This document shows, piece by piece, positions 44,628 through 53,343 of a DNA stretch of 64,000 bases; the stretch's first letter is position 1; every line of letters begins with the position of its first letter. The translations under genes were made by a program, and so were the position numbers. Source of the stretch: Lachnospiraceae bacterium UBA3632 (lineage in GTDB: Bacteria; Bacillota; Clostridia; Lachnospirales; Lachnospiraceae); NCBI GenBank assembly GCA_002373975.1, contig DFKZ01000030.1:45632-109631 (forward strand), in the 5' to 3' direction. Below the pieces are notes generated by a model, which saw nothing but the letters and a program-made list of their open reading frames with translations, was not told the origin of the DNA and made no database searches.

Positions 44628-46445
44628 TCAGTTTTCCAAAAGACTGACGGGGAGATATTTTATTATTGCGGCCTCCAGCTCCGCACCTCTGGCAGGCTTG
44701 GAAAGATACCCGTTAAAACCGTTATCAAGGTACAGCTTTTCGGCTCCGAGAGTTGCGTTTGCAGTAAGCGCGATGACCGGAGTCTGTTCTTTTTTGTATT
44801 TTTCTGTCTGTTTGAGGAGATTCAGAACCTCTATTCCGTCCATTTCGGGCATCATATGATCCAAAAGCAGAAGATCGTAATGGTTAATCTCATAAAGCCT
44901 CAGGCAATCGCGTCCGCTGGAAGCGGTATCTATTTGAATTCCGGTTTTTTTCAAAAGTGACGTGATGACTTTGAGATTCATGGGAACGTCATCGGTTACG
45001 AGCAGCCTGGCATTGGGAGCCACAAAGCTTTCTTTGTATTCGGTGACATTGGCACCTTTCTTTTTATATTTTTCGCCAAAATCTCCAAGCGGTCTGGAGG
45101 TGATCACTTTCTGAGGAAGAGATACGGTAAATGTGGACCCCTTTCCAACCTCACTCTCAACAGAAATCTCCCCTCCCATAAGATCAACCAGCTGCTTCGT
45201 GATGGCGAGTCCCAGTCCGGAACCTTCTATATGACGGTTCTTTTTTTCTTCTATCCGGGCAAATGTATCAAACAGAGTATCAATACCTTCTGCAGGTATT
45301 CCCCGGCCTGTGTCTGAAACCTTTATTATCAGATCTATATATAAACCCTGTTCCTTGGGATCATCGGGGATCTGCTCTCTGTAATCCACGTCTATGGTGA
45401 TACAGCCGGAATCGGTATACTTTACGGCATTGGTAAGCAGATTTGTAAGTACCTGACGTATACGGACATCATCACCGTATAATCTGATGGGTATGCGGGG
45501 GTTATTCTTCATCTTTAGGGATAACCCTTTATTCTCGGCACGCATTTCAAGCAGAATATAACAGTCACTCAAAATGGAAAACAAGTCATATTCTTCGGGG
45601 ATTATCTCCAGCAGGCCGGATTCGATTTTTGAAAAGTCGAGTATGTCATTTACCAGTGAGAGAAGAGTACCTGAAGCGTTTTCTATGGAAACGGCGTAAT
45701 CGGTGATATTTTCGTCTTTGCTTTCCCGAAGGAGCATCTCATCCATTCCGATTATGGCGTTTATGGGAGTTCGGATCTCGTGAGACATTCTGGCCAGGAA
45801 GATACTTTTTGCTTCATTGGCTTTTTCGAGCCTGAGATTCATCTGTAAAAGCTCTGCTTCTTTTGCCTCTAACTGCTTTCTCTTCTTTTCGTACAGGCCG
45901 TTTTGCAGCTTAAAGATAACGCCGATTATTATGGTTATAAGGTAAATGCTCCACAGAGCGTCGTTCAGTTCTGCCTTTGCATCGGGAAGCCGGTTAACTG
46001 CCTCGGGATGAGCGTATTCATAGTAAAACAGAAAGGCGTAGACAATCACATTACTTGCAAATATGGCGATAAAAGGCCAACCTCTGACGAGAAGAAAAAT
46101 AAAAACCGATGCCAGAGAGAGCCAAAGCGGCATTCCGGACTGACGACCGCCATCCTTAAAGAACATGAAGGGTATAAGGAAATCTGTGGCGGTAATTGTC
46201 AGGATTATGCCCGCAAGATTTGTCTTTTTAAGGAAATTGGCTATGTAGAAAGAGAGTCCGAAAACAGAAAGAAGAATTGCCAAAGGGATAATGGTTTCTG
46301 AAACGGAATTAAAAAAGATATCATACAGAATGCAGAAAGGGAGGAATACCGAACCCACAATAAGTATACCGTTTATTATGCGTAAACGGATCTCGAGTTC
46401 CTCGTTGGTTAAAAGGTTACGTATTACCTTGAATAGTTTGCCCAT
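44628..46445 (-). CDS. Hybrid sensor histidine kinase, membrane-bound
   Basis: 605 aa. About six membrane helices in residues 20-180 (LIVGSVFLPFCILYDIF, IPLAILLSVFGLSFYI and others) with no sizable external domain, so it likely senses the membrane or a small permeating signal. A coiled coil (183-213) leads to the kinase: His222 in SHEIRTPINAIIGMDEM, NLLTNAVKYT, DTGRGIP and GSGLGLAI. The C-terminal receiver has Asp529 in LLLLDHMMPEMDG. The kinase and receiver closely resemble those of the kinase at 20462-22822 (ALTANA-LGA- and GF--Y-SKP in both), so the two are paralogues with different sensors. No output domain. Confidence 0.93.
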   Translation of the reverse strand: MGKLFKVIRNLLTNEELEIRLRIINGILIVGSVFLPFCILYDIFFNSVSETIIPLAILLSVFGLSFYIANFLKKTNLAGIILTITATDFLIPFMFFKDGGRQSGMPLWLSLASVFIFLLVRGWPFIAIFASNVIVYAFLFYYEYAHPEAVNRLPDAKAELNDALWSIYLITIIIGVIFKLQNGLYEKKRKQLEAKEAELLQMNLRLEKANEAKSIFLARMSHEIRTPINAIIGMDEMLLRESKDENITDYAVSIENASGTLLSLVNDILDFSKIESGLLEIIPEEYDLFSILSDCYILLEMRAENKGLSLKMKNNPRIPIRLYGDDVRIRQVLTNLLTNAVKYTDSGCITIDVDYREQIPDDPKEQGLYIDLIIKVSDTGRGIPAEGIDTLFDTFARIEEKKNRHIEGSGLGLAITKQLVDLMGGEISVESEVGKGSTFTVSLPQKVITSRPLGDFGEKYKKKGANVTEYKESFVAPNARLLVTDDVPMNLKVITSLLKKTGIQIDTASSGRDCLRLYEINHYDLLLLDHMMPEMDGIEVLNLLKQTEKYKKEQTPVIALTANATLGAEKLYLDNGFNGYLSKPARGAELEAAIIKYLPVSLLEN

Positions 46446-46463
46446 GTGAGTCCCCTTTTTAGA

Positions 46464-46491
46464 ATTATAACATATTTAATACAAATGTCAT
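46464..46491 (-). promoter_or_regulatory. Promoter of the minus-strand hybrid kinase
   Basis: Minus strand: ATGACA (46486-46491), 16 bases, extended -10 TGTTATAAT with TATAAT at 46464-46469. The transcript would start about 10 bases upstream of the gene's ATG at 46445. Confidence 0.6.
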
Positions 46492-46715
46492 GAGATTGCA
46501 GGCAAAAATATCAAAATTGAAAAGAGAAGATGTAAGAGGGGTTGTAATATTGGGTATTAATGTACAATAAATTCGCAATGTAAGCGCTTTTTTTGTGTAA
46601 AAAGTAAAAATAGTGCTTAATCTGGTAAAAGATTTACATTCAAAAAACCAACTCAGGATCCTATAGTGGTAAATGAAGGAAGTGGTCTATTATGCGTGAA
46701 AGTGAAGGACGGGAC

Positions 46716-47261
46716 ATGAGAAAGAATAAAAGACTATACTTAATACCCGCGATCCTGCTTTCCATACTGACAATAACAGGATGTGGGGGCGAAGGCGAGA
46801 GCTGGGCATACGACCATGATCCTACCGTGGAGATCCTTAATCTGGGTGGAAACGGAAAGGCCGTCTTTAAGGGTGAGAAGTACTCAAGGTACACCAAAAG
46901 TGATGATACCATCACCCTTTCGGGGAAAGACGGCGAATTAACCATCAGATACGAGATGGACAAGGACAATATGATCCTTTATGAAGAGTCTACTTACAAC
47001 CGCGAGGAAGGCGATGCCTCAGAGGGGATCGTGGGCAAATGGACTCAGGATAACGGATGGCTCTATGTGTTCGATGAGAGTGGGGAGTTTAACGAAGACG
47101 GGTATTTTACCGGTCACTACAGAGTGAACGAAGCCGATTCAAGCATCAAGCTCATGTACAGCGATCCGATCCCTGATGCGACACTGTATTACAGCCTTGA
47201 CGGCGACAAGCTGACCATAGCTTATCCCTGGACACTGGTAAAAACTCAGAAATCAAAGTGA
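46716..47261 (+). CDS. Small lipoprotein, function unknown
   Basis: 181 aa. Signal peptide with lipobox ITGC, so a lipid-anchored surface protein. The mature part is beta-rich: GKAVFKGEKYSRY, GELTIRYEMDKDN, then a repeat-like second half starting IVGKWTQDNGWLYVFDESGEF that resembles the small beta-barrel domains found in many Firmicutes lipoproteins (a KW-type beginning). The ATG at 46716 has AAGGA at 6 bases; an earlier ATG at 46692 would add eight hydrophilic residues before the signal. It lies 94 bases upstream of the sugar-binding protein. Confidence 0.75.
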   Translation: MRKNKRLYLIPAILLSILTITGCGGEGESWAYDHDPTVEILNLGGNGKAVFKGEKYSRYTKSDDTITLSGKDGELTIRYEMDKDNMILYEESTYNREEGDASEGIVGKWTQDNGWLYVFDESGEFNEDGYFTGHYRVNEADSSIKLMYSDPIPDATLYYSLDGDKLTIAYPWTLVKTQKSK

Positions 47262-47355
47262 TTTAAAAGCTGCTAGCGCTTTTAGATAAAGTAACCAAAA
47301 AATGTTTTTAGGGAGATGCAAAAAGCAAACTCCCGGACAGGAGAGGTAAAGTATT

Positions 47356-48723
47356 ATGAAAATGAAGCGTTTATTTGGTGCCTTAATGGCCGGCGCACTC
47401 GCACTTTCCATGGTAGCCTGTACCGGAAACGGCGGAACAACACCCGCTACTACCGAGGAAAAGAAGCCCGAGGCAACTGTAGAGACTACTACAGAGACCA
47501 CAGAGCCTGCTGAGACCGTAGAGGAGACCACAGAGCCCGCTGAGACCACATCTGATCAGATCAGTCTTTCCATGTGGTGTATCGCTACCGAGAGTGACTC
47601 CAACCGTGCGTCTTACGAGAAGGCTATCGCAGAGATGGAAGAGAATCATCCCGAGATCAACTTCACTTGGGAAGCATTTGAGAACCAGTCCTACAAGACC
47701 AAGATCAAGGCAGCTGTTCAGGCTAACGAGCTTCCTGACATCTTCTTCACATGGTCTTGTGCATTCCTTGGTGACTTCGTAGCTGCAGACAAGGTTTACT
47801 GCCTTGACGAAGTATACGAGAACTACAAGGATGAGCTTCCTGAGGTTATGCTTGGAAATACCACTTACAACGGAAAGCACTATGGTGTTCCTTTAACCAT
47901 GAACATCGTTGGCCTCTTTGCCAATATGGATCTTCTTGCTCAGGTTGGTTATGACGAGATCCCCGGAACTTATGATGAGTTCATCGAGTGCTGCGACGCC
48001 CTCAAGGCTGCAGGAATCATTCCTTTCGGATGTGCAGGAAAAGAGACATGGTGTGTTACCGAGTATCTTGAGTCTGTAATTGAGAAGAGCATCGGTGCAG
48101 ATGCACTCAATGATGTATTTGTTAACGGCGCTACATGGAACAATCAGGGCATCGCAGATGCAGTTGATACCTTCCAGGGCCTTGTAAACAATGGCTACTT
48201 CGATCCTTCAGGTGCAGGACTTACCAATGACGAAGTTAAGAACAACTTCATCGCCGGAAAGTATGCATTCTACATGAACGGAACCTGGAACTGTGCAGAC
48301 TTCGCAAAGGAAGAAGGCCTCAACGTTAAGGTTAGCGAGTTCCCCGTAATCAACGCTGATCAGGCTAAGCTCGGACAGCTCATCGGAGGACCTTCAGATA
48401 CTCTTGCAGTAGCAGCTTCTTCACCCAATGCAGCAGTTGCAGCTGATTATGCTATGGAGCTTGGAAAGCTTATCTGCCACTACGGATATCTTGACGGCTG
48501 CGGACTTCCCGCTTGGACTCCTTACGGCGATACCAGCTCCATCAATCCTCTTACCCAGGCTGTATCTGAGATCTGTGCAAACGCTGACACCTACGTTCTC
48601 TTTGGTGATACCGCTATGAGCGCAGACGATGCAAACACCTACCTTTCATATGTAGACCTCGTTTACGGCTGCCAGGTTGACGGTAAGGGATTCATTGAAG
48701 GTCTTTCAAGCGAGATCAGATAA
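47356..48723 (+). CDS. Sugar ABC transporter substrate-binding lipoprotein (CUT1 family)
   Basis: 455 aa. Signal peptide and lipobox MVAC, then a Thr/Glu/Pro linker with a 30-base repeat. Binding-protein fold from about 70: LSMWCIATESDSN, ANELPDIFFTW, YNGKHYGVPLTMN, FIAGKYAFYMNGTWN. Binds an oligosaccharide outside the cell and hands it to the two permeases encoded next. Codon use is strongly biased (GCA, GTT, CTT, AAG), a sign of high expression. GAGAGG precedes the ATG. A terminator-like hairpin follows before the permeases. Confidence 0.94.
   Translation: MKMKRLFGALMAGALALSMVACTGNGGTTPATTEEKKPEATVETTTETTEPAETVEETTEPAETTSDQISLSMWCIATESDSNRASYEKAIAEMEENHPEINFTWEAFENQSYKTKIKAAVQANELPDIFFTWSCAFLGDFVAADKVYCLDEVYENYKDELPEVMLGNTTYNGKHYGVPLTMNIVGLFANMDLLAQVGYDEIPGTYDEFIECCDALKAAGIIPFGCAGKETWCVTEYLESVIEKSIGADALNDVFVNGATWNNQGIADAVDTFQGLVNNGYFDPSGAGLTNDEVKNNFIAGKYAFYMNGTWNCADFAKEEGLNVKVSEFPVINADQAKLGQLIGGPSDTLAVAASSPNAAVAADYAMELGKLICHYGYLDGCGLPAWTPYGDTSSINPLTQAVSEICANADTYVLFGDTAMSADDANTYLSYVDLVYGCQVDGKGFIEGLSSEIR
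47494..47547 (+). repeat. 30-base direct repeat in the binding-protein linker
   Basis: Two copies of a 24-base unit beginning GAGACCACAGAGCC, 30 bases apart (47494-47517 and 47524-47547), differing at one base. They encode ETTEPAET twice in the flexible linker between lipid anchor and binding domain. Confidence 0.75.
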
Positions 48724-48786
48724 TATAACGAGAAAAGATTGGCTATAGATTGACTACAGTCATTAATAAAACTTTTTCCCGAAAAC

Positions 48787-48834
48787 CGGGTTTCTCCCGT
48801 CTTCCGTCAGGAGGGCGGGAAGGGACCCGTTTTT
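48787..48834 (+). terminator. Intra-operon terminator/attenuator between binding protein and permeases
   Basis: Outer arms CGGGT (48787-48791) and ACCCG (48825-48829), plus an inner paired region (CTCCCG with GCGGGA), form a long stem followed by TTTTT. Partial termination here would leave more binding-protein mRNA than permease mRNA, as in other CUT1 operons. Confidence 0.75.
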
Positions 48835-48872
48835 AGAAGAGATTTAAAGATTTCATCTGAAAGGTCGTGACA

Positions 48873-49796
48873 ATGAAAAACGTAAAAAAATGGTTCGCAA
48901 TTATTGTATTTCTGCTGCCGGGATTGCTGCTCTTCATCGGCATACTTATCGCACCGATCGCGGTATCTGCATACAGAAGCCTTTTTGACTGGGACGGCTT
49001 TACAGAGGGAACCTTTATCTGGTTTAAAAACTATAAAGAGCTGTTTACCAGCAAGTCAATAATGTTCGGTAATGCTCTCAAGAATTCACTTCTTCTTGCA
49101 TTTTTCTCGGTGTTTGTTCAGTTGCCGATAGCACTGGGGCTTGCCCTTCTTCTTGGAAGAAAGATCAAAGGTGAGAAATTTTTCTTATCAGTATTCTTCA
49201 TGCCGGTTCTTATTTCCACAGTAGTAATCGGTCAGTTATGGCTTAAGATTTACAATCCTGACTACGGACTTGTTAACCAGCTTTTGGATCTTCTTCATCT
49301 TGAGAATCTGAAACATGTATGGGTTGCGGAAGTAGAACCGATCGGAATATTCAAAAACGTTCCTTTCCTCAAAAATATTCCGATTGCCCTTGGTAGTATC
49401 ATTGTGCCTACGATCTGGCAATATGTCGGGTATCATATGCTGCTGATGTATGCCGGCGTCAAAGGTGTTTCGACAGACTTAAGGGAAGCGGCAATGCTTG
49501 ACGGTGCCACCGCAGGACAGATAGACAGATATATCGTCATTCCGACTATAAAGCCGATAATCCGCGTGAGCGTTATATTTGCGGTAACGGGTTCACTTAA
49601 GACATACGACCTTGTGCGTATATTGACAAACGGCGGACCTTTTCAGAAAACGCAGGTTCCCAGTACACTTCTGGAGGATATGCTTTTCCTGAGAAACAGG
49701 TATGGAATGGGAAGCACCATCTCCGTTATGCTGATCTTACTGTGTTTCGCTTTTGCATTGGTGATCACAGCCGTATTTAGGGAAAGGGATAAGTGA
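48873..49796 (+). CDS. Sugar ABC transporter permease, MalF/UgpA type
   Basis: 307 aa with six membrane helices. The coupling-helix EAA motif REAAMLDGATAGQIDRYIVIPTIKP contacts the ATPase. Forms a heterodimer channel with the next protein. The ATG at 48873 follows AAAGG; a GTG 6 bases upstream is in frame. The stop overlaps the next start. Confidence 0.94.
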   Translation: MKNVKKWFAIIVFLLPGLLLFIGILIAPIAVSAYRSLFDWDGFTEGTFIWFKNYKELFTSKSIMFGNALKNSLLLAFFSVFVQLPIALGLALLLGRKIKGEKFFLSVFFMPVLISTVVIGQLWLKIYNPDYGLVNQLLDLLHLENLKHVWVAEVEPIGIFKNVPFLKNIPIALGSIIVPTIWQYVGYHMLLMYAGVKGVSTDLREAAMLDGATAGQIDRYIVIPTIKPIIRVSVIFAVTGSLKTYDLVRILTNGGPFQKTQVPSTLLEDMLFLRNRYGMGSTISVMLILLCFAFALVITAVFRERDK

Positions 49797-50704
49797 TGAA
49801 AAAAACTGATACAAAGGCCGTCATAAAACAGGAAAGCGTTACCGAAAAGGCTCCCAAACCGGTTGCGCAGGTTTTTATCTGGATATTTCTTATTTTTTGG
49901 ACATTGCTCAATCTGTTTCCGATATATTTCATGTTCACCTTTTCACTGAAATCGAACGCTGAGATATTCGGAGAAAACATCATAGGATTACCCAGAGAAT
50001 GGCTTTGGAGCAACTACTCTACAGCCATGAATACCGGAAAGATGTGGCTGTATTTCCTGAACAGTATCCTTGTAACGGTTGCGGCAATAGCGATTTCGAT
50101 CATGGCCGGAATGATGGCGACATACGCGATCACAAGGATCAAATGGAAAATGAGCAAGCTTACGAATGCCTTCTTCATGTTGGGACTTACGATTCCTATT
50201 CAGGCATCAATCGTTCCTGTATACGTAATCCTTTCAAAGGCATCAAAGGTGCCGGGTCTTAACATGATATTCGGACTTAACAGGTATACGACGCTGATTA
50301 TTCCGTATGCAGCATTCTCGCTATCGATGGCGATTCTTATCTGTACGGGATTTATGACTGAGATACCGTTCGATCTCGATGAAGCGGCTACGATCGATGG
50401 ATGCGGTTTCTTCAGGACGTTTTTCAAGATCATCCTTCCGCTTATGAAACCTGCGGTTTCTACGGTAGGTATTTATTCATTCCTTCAGTGCTGGAATGAG
50501 TTTATGTTTGCAAATGTTTTCATTTCAGACTCTATCCACAGGACACTGCCTGTAGGAATCAAAGAACTGTCAGGACAACATACGACCAACTGGGGACCGA
50601 TCGGTGCAGCCCTCGTTATAGCGACATTCCCCACGCTCATAGCGTATCTTTTCCTGAGCAAAAAAATCCAGGCAAGCTTCATTGCTGGTGCAGTAAAAGG
50701 ATAA
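49796..50704 (+). CDS. Sugar ABC transporter permease, MalG/UgpE type
   Basis: 302 aa with six membrane helices and the EAA motif DEAATIDGCGFFRTFFKIILP. Partner of the preceding permease. The start codon shares a base with the preceding stop (TGATG). No ATP-binding subunit is encoded in the window; CUT1 importers of Firmicutes often use a shared MsmK-type ATPase from elsewhere. Confidence 0.94.
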   Translation: MKKTDTKAVIKQESVTEKAPKPVAQVFIWIFLIFWTLLNLFPIYFMFTFSLKSNAEIFGENIIGLPREWLWSNYSTAMNTGKMWLYFLNSILVTVAAIAISIMAGMMATYAITRIKWKMSKLTNAFFMLGLTIPIQASIVPVYVILSKASKVPGLNMIFGLNRYTTLIIPYAAFSLSMAILICTGFMTEIPFDLDEAATIDGCGFFRTFFKIILPLMKPAVSTVGIYSFLQCWNEFMFANVFISDSIHRTLPVGIKELSGQHTTNWGPIGAALVIATFPTLIAYLFLSKKIQASFIAGAVKG

Positions 50705-50814
50705 TCTGCTTTATTTAACATGAAATGAGCAGTCATAAGATAATATTGAGTAGCATTTTTCGCCTTGTCGGCTATAATAAGAGTGAAGGTATTATAGTTG
50801 GCGAGGCGAAATTG

Positions 50815-52566
50815 TTGTCCGGGAAAAATTTTTATATTCGCAAAAACACAAATATTTCATTAGTTTCCAGTATGAGAAGAGTGGTCCTCGGGGTCATTCT
50901 TGTTGTGCTGGCTTCTTTTTTGTTTTCCACGTATCTGATCGCCGATAATGAGCGCAAAAACGGAGCCCGAAATGAGTCCGAGCGTATTATACGAATCCTT
51001 TCCAACACTATCGTATATGACTATGAGAAGTACAAATCCATTTCCAGACTGATACTTAAGGATCAGCAGCTCCTCAATTTCCTCAGAGCAGATGCGGACT
51101 CTGTTAATATCGGAATGATTAATGATGCAAGATACAGTGTTATGGATATCCTCAATGTAACGGAGGGTGTAGATACCGTTATGATATTCCGTGAAGACCT
51201 GATCATGTTCTCAACAAACCGGTTCACCTATGAATATGATACGGAAAAAATGGAGGGGGAAGAGTGGCGAAAAGACATCTACGCCGGCATGGGCAAACCG
51301 GTAGTATCCTTTAACAGCAACGGTGTTGCGACAAAGATAAACAACAAGCAGCTGATCACTATCGGGCGTGCGATATATGATATAGATTCCCAGAAGAGGA
51401 TCGGCATAATGATGATAAACATCCTGCCACAGGTACTGGAAAGGATGATAACCGCGAGGGACAGCGGGAATATATGCATAATGGGCACGGACGGTTCATA
51501 TCTTGCGGGAAACGAGGAATATATACAGTTTTACGAAGAGGGATTCAAGGGAAGAGAGATAAGGCACAAATATATCAGACTAAACGGAAAGAACCTTATA
51601 TTGTCGGGTATGTGTATAGAAGGCCTTCCGATCGTAATCCTGAGGGCTTCGGAATACGGACTTAACGGGATGCCTACCAAAGTCATATATGTCCTTATCT
51701 TCCTTCTTGCCACCATCACGGTAATGGAGATATTTATCGGTCTGTTTGTGCGCAGGCAGATGACGGATCCCATCAGCGAGCTTTCGTCTGCCATAGATGA
51801 AAACCGGAGATCCGGCATGCTTAAGAAGATAGATGTGCCGGTTCCCAATGCCGAGCTTTCCACACTTGAAAATGATTATAATCGAATGATAGATCATGTA
51901 TATGAGCTTATGGATAAGCTGATGGAGAGAGAAAAGACCCTCCAGAGAGCGGAGATGAGAGTGCTGCAGGAGCAGATCAAACCTCATTTTTTGTATAATT
52001 CCATCGCCACCATAGGCTATATGGCGCTGGATTCCGGCGCTACGAAGGTTCACGAGGCCCTGGAGACTCTGGGAGAGTTTTACAGAAACTTCCTGAGTAA
52101 AGGTGAGAGGGAAATACCCCTATCTAAAGAAATAACCATAGTGAGGGATTATCTGGCCATTCAGAAGCTGAGATACGGAGATATTCTTGAAGATGAATAT
52201 GATATAGCAGATGATACGAAGGATCTGGTCATTCCCAAGCTGATCCTGCAGCCCATAGTGGAAAATTGTATTTATCACGGGATCAGGCCCAAAGGAGAAA
52301 AGGGGATAATAAAGGTGACCTCCAAAATGTCGGACGGAAAGCTTGTACTCTCCGTCAGAGATACCGGTGTGGGAATGCCCGAAGAACAGATAGAAAAGAT
52401 TCTGTTGACGGAGGGAAAGGAAGGGGGAGAAAATGAATCGGAGAGCTTTGGACTCTGGGGGACGATTGAGAGAGTAAGGTATTATACAGGCGAAAAAGAT
52501 GTTGTGCAGATAAAGAGCGAGATCGGAGAATACACCGAGATCACATTTATCATAAACAAGATATGA
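50815..52566 (+). CDS. Sensor histidine kinase, YesM family
   Basis: About 583 aa from the TTG at 50815. One membrane helix near the start (VVLGVILVVLASFLFSTYLI), an extracytoplasmic Cache-like sensor, a second helix (VIYVLIFLLATITVMEIFIGLFV), a HAMP region, then a His_kinase domain with His391 in QIKPHFLYNSIATIGYM, and HATPase motifs IVENCIYHG and DTGVGMP. Pairs with the YesN-type regulator that follows. The open frame begins with an ATG at 50725, but that lacks a ribosome site and a TATAAT lies at 50773-50778. GAGG is 8 bases before the TTG at 50815. The ATG remains possible. Confidence 0.9.
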   Translation: MSGKNFYIRKNTNISLVSSMRRVVLGVILVVLASFLFSTYLIADNERKNGARNESERIIRILSNTIVYDYEKYKSISRLILKDQQLLNFLRADADSVNIGMINDARYSVMDILNVTEGVDTVMIFREDLIMFSTNRFTYEYDTEKMEGEEWRKDIYAGMGKPVVSFNSNGVATKINNKQLITIGRAIYDIDSQKRIGIMMINILPQVLERMITARDSGNICIMGTDGSYLAGNEEYIQFYEEGFKGREIRHKYIRLNGKNLILSGMCIEGLPIVILRASEYGLNGMPTKVIYVLIFLLATITVMEIFIGLFVRRQMTDPISELSSAIDENRRSGMLKKIDVPVPNAELSTLENDYNRMIDHVYELMDKLMEREKTLQRAEMRVLQEQIKPHFLYNSIATIGYMALDSGATKVHEALETLGEFYRNFLSKGEREIPLSKEITIVRDYLAIQKLRYGDILEDEYDIADDTKDLVIPKLILQPIVENCIYHGIRPKGEKGIIKVTSKMSDGKLVLSVRDTGVGMPEEQIEKILLTEGKEGGENESESFGLWGTIERVRYYTGEKDVVQIKSEIGEYTEITFIINKI

Positions 52567-52587
52567 AGGTAAAGTAAGGGGAAAGCA

Positions 52588-53334
52588 ATGGAAAGAACAA
52601 TAAGGGTAATGGTCATTGACGATGAAGAATCGGCCAGAAATCTGTTAAAAACAGTTATACCGTGGAAAGAACTGAATATGGAAGTGGCAGGGGAAGCCGC
52701 AAGCGGTATTGAAGCGATCAATATCATCGATGACGTGAAGCCGGATATAGCATTTGTTGATATAACCATGCCGTTTATGAACGGGATAGAGTTTACCGAG
52801 CTGGCAACAAAAAGATATCCGCAGCTGAAGATCATAATCATGACTGCGCACGATCAGTTTGAATACGCCAGAAAGTGCGTGAGCCTGCCTGTGTCCGAAT
52901 ATATGCTGAAGCCGCCGGTTAAAGCCGATATTGTCGAGATTCTGGAAAAAATGGGTAAAGAGATATCCGGGAGCGAAGATAAGTGGGAGGATGGAGAGAA
53001 AGAAAAAGAGGTTCCACAGTCCGGAAACAATTATACCGAAATGATCAAAAAGTTCGTACAGGATAATTATACCGATCCCAAGCTAAACCTCTCGTACGTG
53101 GCGGAGAATTTTGGATTCAGCGCCAGTTATCTGTCCCGGAAATTCAAGCAGGATACAGGGAAGAACTTTATCGAATACCTTACGGATGTACGTATGAAAC
53201 AGGCTATCGAATACGCCGGAAACAATTACAAAATGTATCAGGCGGCATCAAAAGTAGGTATCCCCGATCCCAATTATTTCGGAAGGTGTTTTAAAAAGTA
53301 CACAGGAAAAAATTATTCGGAGTATATCTCCTGA
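52588..53334 (+). CDS. Response regulator, YesN family (receiver plus AraC-type HTH)
   Basis: 248 aa. Receiver with IDDEES, phospho-acceptor Asp58 (IAFVDITMPFMNG) and MLKPPV, then a Glu/Lys linker and an AraC-type double helix-turn-helix (LNLSYVAENFGFSASYLSRK, YQAASKVGIPDPNYFGRCFKKYTG). Likely activates the upstream sugar-import operon when the kinase senses sugar; this is inferred from position. AAGGGG precedes the ATG. Confidence 0.94.
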   Translation: MERTIRVMVIDDEESARNLLKTVIPWKELNMEVAGEAASGIEAINIIDDVKPDIAFVDITMPFMNGIEFTELATKRYPQLKIIIMTAHDQFEYARKCVSLPVSEYMLKPPVKADIVEILEKMGKEISGSEDKWEDGEKEKEVPQSGNNYTEMIKKFVQDNYTDPKLNLSYVAENFGFSASYLSRKFKQDTGKNFIEYLTDVRMKQAIEYAGNNYKMYQAASKVGIPDPNYFGRCFKKYTGKNYSEYIS

Positions 53335-53343
53335 TCATGGCGA

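Noticed and set aside
47266..47290. AAAAGC/GCTTTT inverted repeat after the small lipoprotein as terminator
   Set aside because: The stem is short and A/T-rich, and no T-run follows, so termination is not supported.
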